A DNA stretch of 64,000 nt from DYRB01 sp963802205 (lineage in GTDB: Bacteria > Pseudomonadota > Gammaproteobacteria > Chromatiales > Chromatiaceae). Position 1 is the first letter of the stretch; each line of letters opens with the position of its first letter. The position numbers and the translations under genes are program-made. Location: the NCBI GenBank assembly GCA_963802205.1, contig CAWDHW010000031.1, positions 1-64,000 of the forward strand, given 5' to 3'. Below, piece after piece: positions 58,619-64,000 of this stretch. A model generated the notes under the pieces. It did no database searches. It had not been told where the DNA came from and worked only from the letters and a program-made list of their open reading frames with translations.

Positions 58619-59668
58619 GTGAAGCGAAGCCGATTTGCTGCCCTGGCCGCCCTGGCCACAGTCCTCGCCCTGGCCGTCGTCGTCCTCGGCGCCTATGTGC
58701 GGCTCTCCCACGCCGGGCTCGGGTGCCCGGACTGGCCCGGGTGCTATGGACACCTGACCGTGCCCGACCGGCCGGAGGCGGTGGCCGCCGCCAACGCCGC
58801 CTATCCGGAGCGCCCCCTGCACAGTGCCAAGGCATGGAAGGAGATGGCCCACCGCTACCTCGCCAGCGGGCTGGGGCTCAGCATCCTGCTGCTGGCCGGA
58901 CTGGCCTGGGCCGGGCGTCGCAGCCTGGGCCTCCCGGTGGTCCTGCCGACCTTGCTGGTCGGTCTGGTGATCTTCCAGGGACTGCTCGGGATGTGGACCG
59001 TGACCCTGCTGGTCAACCCGAGCATCGTCACCCTGCACCTGGCCGGGGGACTGGCGACCCTGGCCCTCCTATGGTGGTTGACTCTGCGCACCGGTGGGCT
59101 CTGGTTGGCCCATGTCTCGCCGGAACTCGGCCGTCTGCGCCCCTGGGCCTGGCTTGGGCTTGGGTTGGTTTGTCTGCAGATACTCCTTGGGGGCTGGACC
59201 AGCACCCATTATGCGGCCCTGGCCTGTCCCGAGTTCCCCACCTGCTACGGCGGCCAGTGGTGGCCGGAGACGGACTTCCGCGCCGGTTTCAGCCTGCTGC
59301 GGCCGGTGGGGGTCGATTACGAGGGCGGGACCCTGCATGGCCCCGGGCGTACCGCGATCCATCTGGCCCATCGGGTGGGTGCCCTGGTGGTCCTGCTCTA
59401 CCTCGGGACCCTGGCCCTGGTCTGGGTCCGTCGCGCCGGGCAGCCGCGGCATCGAGGGTTGGCCAAGGTCCTGCTCGCCGTCCTGGCCTTGCAGGTGGGC
59501 CTCGGCATCGCAAACATCCTGTGGCAACTGCCGCTTCCCCTGGCGGCGGCCCACAATGCCGGGGCCGCCCTGTTGCTGCTTACCCTGGTAACCCTGGTTC
59601 ATGCCCTGACCCCGCCGCGCCCACCTGTGGGCCGGGCCGCGGCACCCGACGGAGTCCGATATGACTGA
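58619..59668 (+). CDS. ctaA: Heme A synthase (COX15/CtaA)
   Basis: About 349 residues from the GTG at 58619 (AGGAG ~12 bases upstream; a TTG at 58589 is the alternative). Eight helices in two similar halves; heme-binding histidines in MAHRYLASGLGL, TLHLAGGLATL, IHLAHRVGALVV and AAHNAGAALLLL. The YVRLSHAGLGCPDWPGCYG and ACPEFPTCYGGQWWP cysteine loops are conserved. Oxidises heme O to heme A. Overlaps the SCO gene by 8 bases. Confidence 0.94.
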   Translation: MKRSRFAALAALATVLALAVVVLGAYVRLSHAGLGCPDWPGCYGHLTVPDRPEAVAAANAAYPERPLHSAKAWKEMAHRYLASGLGLSILLLAGLAWAGRRSLGLPVVLPTLLVGLVIFQGLLGMWTVTLLVNPSIVTLHLAGGLATLALLWWLTLRTGGLWLAHVSPELGRLRPWAWLGLGLVCLQILLGGWTSTHYAALACPEFPTCYGGQWWPETDFRAGFSLLRPVGVDYEGGTLHGPGRTAIHLAHRVGALVVLLYLGTLALVWVRRAGQPRHRGLAKVLLAVLALQVGLGIANILWQLPLPLAAAHNAGAALLLLTLVTLVHALTPPRPPVGRAAAPDGVRYD

Positions 59669-60339
59669 AGCGAAGCCAGGCCGTCCCGGCGGGCCGTCTC
59701 TGGTGGCGGTAGCAGTGGCCATTGCGGCGGTGGCGGCCGGACTCTGGTTCGGGGCCGGGTGGTTCAGGGGAGCGGTCCGCCCGACGGTCGCCGACGGCCC
59801 TGGCCTTGGCAGCCGGGACTCCGTTGCCGCAGCCCAAGCCGCTCAAGCCCTTCGCCCTGATCGATCAGGACGGACGGGTCCTGACCGGGGAGGGCCTGAC
59901 TGGGCGCTGGACCTTCGCCGCCATCGGCTATACCACCTGCCCGGACGTCTGCCCCATGACCATGGCCACCTTCGTTGCTCTGGCGCGACAGACCGTCAGC
60001 GCGGGCGGGGTGGGACCGCGGTTCTTGTTCATCTCTGTGGACCCTGGGCGCGACACACCGGAGCGGCTCGCCCAGTATGTCCGCCATTTCAATCCGGATT
60101 TTCAGGGGGCGACGGGTGCAGAGTCTGACCTCCAGGCCCTGGTAAGAGACCTCGGGGCCCTCTATGCGCGGGTGGAAGACCCCAAGAGCGCCCTAGGCTA
60201 CACCATGGACCATTCCGCCTCCATCTATCTGATCGACCCACAGGGTCGGCTCGCAGCGATCTTTAGCGCGCCGCACGATCCGACTATGATGGCCCGGGAC
60301 TTAACGACCCTGACCAAGGGACGTGTCGCCACGAACTAA
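59661..60339 (+). CDS. SCO1/SenC copper chaperone (one frameshift)
   Basis: Starts MTEAKPGRPGGP with one helix (VAVAVAIAAVAAGLWFGAGW). The frame shifts near 59785, then continues ALALAAGTPLPQPKPLKPFALIDQDG, TTCPDVCPMTMATF (Cu-binding CxxxC), ISVDPGRDTPERL and YTMDHSASIYLIDP (the conserved His). SCO proteins deliver copper to the CuA site of subunit II. The break is probably a sequence error because both halves are fully conserved. Confidence 0.88.
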
Positions 60340-60393
60340 CACAACAATCACAACACCCGATTGCCAACCAAGTAGACCACTGGAGGATGCCAC

Positions 60394-61176
60394 ATGGCAC
60401 AAGCCGCGACCGCCGACGCCCACGAACCCCGACCCCGGGTCAATACCATCACCTTCGACAATCCCTGGGAGTGGCTGGCCAAGGGTTGGGACGACCTGAT
60501 CCGCGCGCCCCGTTTCAGCCTGCTGTATGGGGCCTTCTTCGTCCTGATCAGTTATGCCATGACCCTCGGCCTGATGGCGGAAGACCTGTTCTTCATCATC
60601 CCTCCGCTTGCCGCCGGGTTCTTCCTGGTGGCGCCCCTGCTGGGGATCGGTCTCTACCAGATCAGCGAGAACCTGGAGAAGGGACAGGAAATCGGGTTCT
60701 GCCAGGCCATCGAGGCATGGAAACGCAATGAGGTCCAGCTCGGGGCTATGGCCCTGGTCCTGGTCATGGTGTTGCTGGTATGGATGCTCGCCGGACTCCT
60801 GCTGTTCGCACTGCTCTACGATCAGCCCACCCCGACCTGGGATCGGTTCATTCCCGCCGTCTTCCTGTCCGGAGACAGCCCGGTCTTCGTCTTTGCCGGG
60901 ATCGTCGCCGGGGCGGTCATTGCCGCGTTTACCTTCGCCATTAGCGCCATCACCGTGCCGATGCTGATGGATCGCCAGACCGACGTGATGACCGCCATGC
61001 GCACCAGTGTCGAGGCGGTTCGGGTGAACTGGCAGGCCATGACCCTGTGGGCATGCCTGATCGTCATGTTCGTCGGGGTCGGGATCGTGACCTTCTATCT
61101 CGGGTTGGCGGTCGCCATGCCCCTGGTGGGCCATGCCACCTGGCATGCCTACCGCGATCTGGTCCCGCAAGACTAA
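60394..61176 (+). CDS. DUF2189 membrane protein
   Basis: 260 residues with six hydrophobic helices. The DUF2189 opening ITFDNPWEWLAKGWDDLIRAPRFSLLYG and the repeated AMALVLVMVLLVWMLAG type helices are clear. Often found at the end of aa3 oxidase clusters; function unknown. Last gene before the insertion-sequence remnants. Confidence 0.87.
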   Translation: MAQAATADAHEPRPRVNTITFDNPWEWLAKGWDDLIRAPRFSLLYGAFFVLISYAMTLGLMAEDLFFIIPPLAAGFFLVAPLLGIGLYQISENLEKGQEIGFCQAIEAWKRNEVQLGAMALVLVMVLLVWMLAGLLLFALLYDQPTPTWDRFIPAVFLSGDSPVFVFAGIVAGAVIAAFTFAISAITVPMLMDRQTDVMTAMRTSVEAVRVNWQAMTLWACLIVMFVGVGIVTFYLGLAVAMPLVGHATWHAYRDLVPQD

Positions 61177-61409
61177 CCCGGCGAGTCCCAGCGGCGGGGT
61201 GCCTCGACCCCGTCGGCGTCCACCCCGCTCTCTCATGGTGTCCGTCGCCGCCTGATCCCGCGCTTCCGATTGAGCGAACCGCGCCTGTCGCGCTAGCTTG
61301 GGCCCCAGCACCTGCGGATTCGACGTCTCCACGGAGGAACCAAGGGCTGAAATCATTCGCCGTCCGGATCTGCACCCTAAGCTTCGGGCGGGAAGCGGGG
61401 ATCGGGCGC

Positions 61410-62198
61410 GTGCGCGGGGAGGAACGGGCACAGCGCGTCGAACGCCCGGCACGCGAGGGCTACGGCTACAGCGAAGCCCATCGCCGCTGGGAGCCCGACC
61501 AGCGCTACCCGAGTTGTCTGACCGATGCGGAGTGGGCGTTGGTCGAGGACCTGTTCGAGCGCGAGGGCGGGCAGGGCAGACCGGCGCAGGTGAGCCGCCG
61601 CGCCCTGGTCGATGCCTGCGGCTACGTCGTGCGCACGGGCTGCGCCTGGCGGATGCTGCCGCGCGAGTTTCCGCCCTGGCACAACGTCTACAAGACCTTT
61701 CGGCGCTGGAGCGCGGCGGGGACGTTCGAACGGATGCATGATCGGCTGCGCGGGCTGTGGCGCGAACGCGAGGGACGGGAGGCGGCGCCCAGCGCCGCGG
61801 TGCTCGACGCGCAATCCACGCGCGGCTCCCCGCAAGGCGGGCCGAGCGGCTTCGACGCTGGCAAGAAGGTCAAGGGGCGCAAGCGCAGTCTGGTGGTCGA
61901 CACCCTCGGCCTGCTGCTGGCGGTGAGCGTCGGCGCGGCCAATCTGCAAGACCGCGATGCCGGACTGCCGGCCGTGGCACGGGCGGCGGAGAAATACCCC
62001 GAGGTCGCCACCCTCTTCGTCGACAGCGCCTACGCGGGTGCTTGCGCCCAGCGCATCGAGCACGACCACGGCATTCGCGTCGAAGTGGTTCGTCATCCCG
62101 GCAACCGCACCGTGGGCCGCTGGATCGACGCGGTGCAGCCGGACCTGTTCGAGATCCGCGCGAACGCCGACGGCTTCGTACCGCTGCCGAAGCGCTAA
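61410..62198 (+). mobile_element. IS5-family transposase, 3'-truncated
   Basis: 262 residues from a GTG at 61410 (start uncertain; the family core begins YPSCLTDAEWALVEDLF near 61500). DDE transposase with VDACGYVVRTGCAWRMLPREFPPWHNVYKTFRRW, AAVLDAQSTR (first Asp), KVKGRKRSLVVDTLGLLLAV and ATLFVDSAYAG (second Asp). The protein ends at FVPLPKR, just where family members continue WVVERTF with the catalytic Glu, so the enzyme is truncated and should be inactive. The five-hairpin element begins at the stop codon. Confidence 0.85.
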
Positions 62199-62355
62199 GG
62201 AGACGCTGATTAAATGCCACCCTGGCATTTAATCAGCTCACACTTCGCGAGGCGCGACTCGCGAAGTGCTCCATTTTCAAACGCTTAGGCGCTTGAAAAT
62301 GCTGGGCCATCCCTGGCCCAGACGGGAAACGCTGAATACTTCAGCGTTTCCCTAA
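62195..62355 (-). repeat. Five-hairpin MITE-like element, copy 2
   Basis: Inverse of the element at 7465-7625; 153-bp core 62199-62351 with only three differences from copy 1. One is in the loop of the fifth hairpin; the other two convert a C to T in a stem arm, giving G-T pairs when read in the copy-1 sense. Terminal inverted repeats are GGAGACGCTGA and GGAAACGCTGA, and CTAA occurs directly on both sides (62195-62198 and 62352-62355), matching a YTAR duplication. Confidence 0.87.
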
Positions 62356-62490
62356 GCTTCGGCCGGTCTGACCTGTTGCGCCATCACGCGATCGGCTTCG
62401 CAATCGAGGATCGTGTTGATCCGGTGTATCTCTTAACCTTGTTGTTACGCTGCAGGCCCTGTCCCCATGCAGTGCGCCTGCACGAACCCC

Positions 62491-63260
62491 TCAAGCCGCC
62501 ACCAGGCGATCGTCACCGCCGCGGCTCAGCAGCGCCCAGAGAATCCGCGCATGCTTGGCGGCCAGGGCCACCAGCGCCTTGTTCACCCCGCGGCGCGCGG
62601 CGAGTTGGCGCAGCCAGTGACTCTTTCTGTCCGCGCGTTCACCCAGGTGGCGGTAGACCACCCGTGCGCCATGGATCAGCAGGGTGCGCAGATAGGCATC
62701 GCCGCGTTTGCTGATGCGACCGCGGCGGATCTTCCCACCCGAGGAGTATTCCCGCGGTACCAGTCCCAGCCAAGCGGCAAACTGCCTCCCGTTGGCAAAC
62801 TGACGCCCATCGCCGGCCGCGGCAATGAGCGCCGTGGCCGTCACCGCACCGACGCCTTCCAGCCCCATCAGCCGCTGCGCCACCGCACTGTCTCGGGCCA
62901 GCTGCTCGATGCGCCGGTCGTACGCACGAATCTTGGCGTCGAGCCCAACGAGTCGCTCGCGCAGATCCGCAAACAGCTCCCGCGCCAGTGCCGGCAGCCC
63001 GTTCTCGGCCTCCTCGAGGATCTCCGGCAGGCACGCACGCAACCGCCCGATGCCTTGCGCGACCACGAGGCCGTACTCCGCCAGCAAGCCGCGCGTCTGA
63101 TTGACCAGCGCCGTGCGCTCGGCAATCTGTAGCGAACGCATCCGGTGCAGCATCTGCACCGCCTGCTGCTGCTCGTCCTTGACCGGTACGAAGCGCATGC
63201 TCCCCCGCGACCGCACGCCTCCATGCCGGCTTTCCGTTCCCGTCCTGGCCGGGTGCCCGA
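62491..63260 (-). mobile_element. IS110-family transposase, N-terminally truncated
   Basis: The intact frame (62491-63216) encodes MRFVPVKDEQQQAVQMLHRMRSL, a helical middle and the transposase_20 domain with LMGLEGVGAVTATALIAAAGD, FAAWLGLVPREYSSGGK and RGDAYLRTLLIHGARVV, including the C-terminal Ser region of serine-type IS110 recombinases. The N-terminal RuvC-like DEDD domain is missing; a short remnant (MEACGRG) continues in another frame up to about 63260. Inactive remnant. Confidence 0.82.
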
Positions 63261-63611
63261 CCGATGCACACCCTCGCTACGCCGTGGGCGACTGCAAGAT
63301 CAAGGCAATCCCGCCGGAATGCTCCGCCTGTATCAAAGCACGCTAGGCCGAGGCCGATGCGCTGCCCGCCTGTACCGAGTTCGCAAGGACAAGGATGCCA
63401 ATATGAAGAAGGACCACGGCATCGCGAATCTGGAGGCGCTGTTCACGAAATAGGGCGTTGGACCTCAAGTCAGGACGCCGGACGCGCCGCGCCGACGTAC
63501 AATCGGTGGTGCCAGGTCCTTTGATGCGGGGGCTGGGCGTAAATTGGTGCACCACGTCCGGCGGCGTGGCCTACCGTTCACAGCAGCCGATCACGACCCA
63601 TGGGTGGGGCA
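63261..63611. other. Intergenic stretch before pilU
   Basis: No supportable gene. A plus-strand piece near 63370-63453 ends RVRKDKDANMKKDHGIANLEALFTK-stop and could be the end of a truncated gene, not identified. Confidence 0.35.
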
Positions 63612-64000
63612 ATGGACCGACAACAAGCCACCAAGTTCATGCTCGACTGTCTGCGCGTGATGTTGTCGAAGAATGGCTCGGACCTTTTCATCACCGCCGG
63701 CTTCCCCGCCGCCTGCAAGATCGACGGCAAGTTGAGTCCGCTCAACGATCAGCCGCTGAACGCCGCCCAGAGCAATATTCTGGTCCGCTCCATCATGAGC
63801 GACCGGCAGGTGCGGGAATTTGAGGCAAGCAAGGAGTGTAACTTCGCCATCAGTCCACCTGGCATAGGTCGCTTCCGCGTCAACGCCTTTGTCCAGCAGG
63901 GCAACTCCGCCGCCGTCCTGCGGACGATCAGCACCGGCATCCCAGATCTGGAGGCATTGGGTCTGCCGCCGGTCCTCAAGGAACTGGTGATGACCAAGCG
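63612..64000 (+). CDS. pilU: PilU/PilT-family twitching motility ATPase (N-terminal part)
   Basis: Starts ATG at 63612 and is open to the window edge (129 residues). MLSKNGSDLFITAGFPAACKIDGKLSPLN, RSIMSDRQVREFEASKECNFAISPPGIGRFRVNAFVQQGNSAAVLRTI and LEALGLPPVLKELVMTKR match PilU, the accessory retraction ATPase of type IV pili, better than PilT. The Walker motifs lie beyond the edge. Confidence 0.85.
   Translation, partial: MDRQQATKFMLDCLRVMLSKNGSDLFITAGFPAACKIDGKLSPLNDQPLNAAQSNILVRSIMSDRQVREFEASKECNFAISPPGIGRFRVNAFVQQGNSAAVLRTISTGIPDLEALGLPPVLKELVMTK

Overview
The window looks like a chromosomal segment of a high-GC gammaproteobacterium, most likely a purple sulfur bacterium of the Chromatiaceae type. 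The pointers are a secreted Gly/Tyr-rich protein resembling sulfur globule proteins (6995-7381), a complete aa3-type cytochrome oxidase assembly cluster, HslUV, Rep, DUF1415/DUF971/DUF2244/DUF2189 families typical of this class, and a large stock of caspase-like, CHAT and STAND proteins. No ribosomal or 16S marker is present, so genus-level placement is not possible.

Layout. 1-845: end of rlmM plus a DUF1415 gene, visibly lower in GC than everything after it. 967-5876: a minus-strand signalling block (small membrane protein, Na+/solute symporter-histidine kinase fusion, single-domain response regulator, CBS/DUF294 nucleotidyltransferase-like protein). 6005-8587: a four-repeat secreted protein, a sulfur-globule-like protein, a 153-bp five-hairpin repeat element, a conserved hypothetical gene and a Uma2 nuclease. 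9022-17871: a plus-strand lipid-linked pentose/glycan gene string (HAD-UbiA, DprE1-like, DprE2-like, epimerase, flavin oxidoreductase, GtrA, methyltransferase, membrane glycosyltransferase) whose reading frames become progressively more disrupted. 18081-21016: a toxin-antitoxin pair lying between two copies of the 3' end of a GT39 gene. 21158-22291: GT2-GtrA.

22418-29349 is the most striking locus: a metacaspase-like protease, an 1830-residue protein with two alpha/beta-hydrolase domains followed by a CHAT protease domain, and an M15-type peptidoglycan peptidase, all co-oriented. 29600-35779: tRNA-Arg(CCG), rep, DUF2782, PilZ, amidohydrolase, SEC-C/TPR protein. 35795-38387: a small accessory island bounded by ~50-bp imperfect direct repeats, holding an antitoxin relic, DUF29, a REP-associated transposase relic and a REP-like palindrome. 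38469-43509: a DUF4062-STAND-transmembrane-WD40 protein. 43536-48890: DUF455, hslVU, DUF971, GspE-family ATPase. 49098-61176: an FNR-like site and the aa3 oxidase cluster with heme A synthesis and copper-delivery genes. 61410-63260: truncated IS5 and IS110 remnants with the second copy of the hairpin element. 63612-64000: start of pilU.

Many genes, including housekeeping ones (rep, coxB, SCO), carry a single-base frameshift, often in a short homopolymer, and otherwise read as intact. This suggests residual indel errors in the assembly, so 'broken' calls should be read with that in mind.
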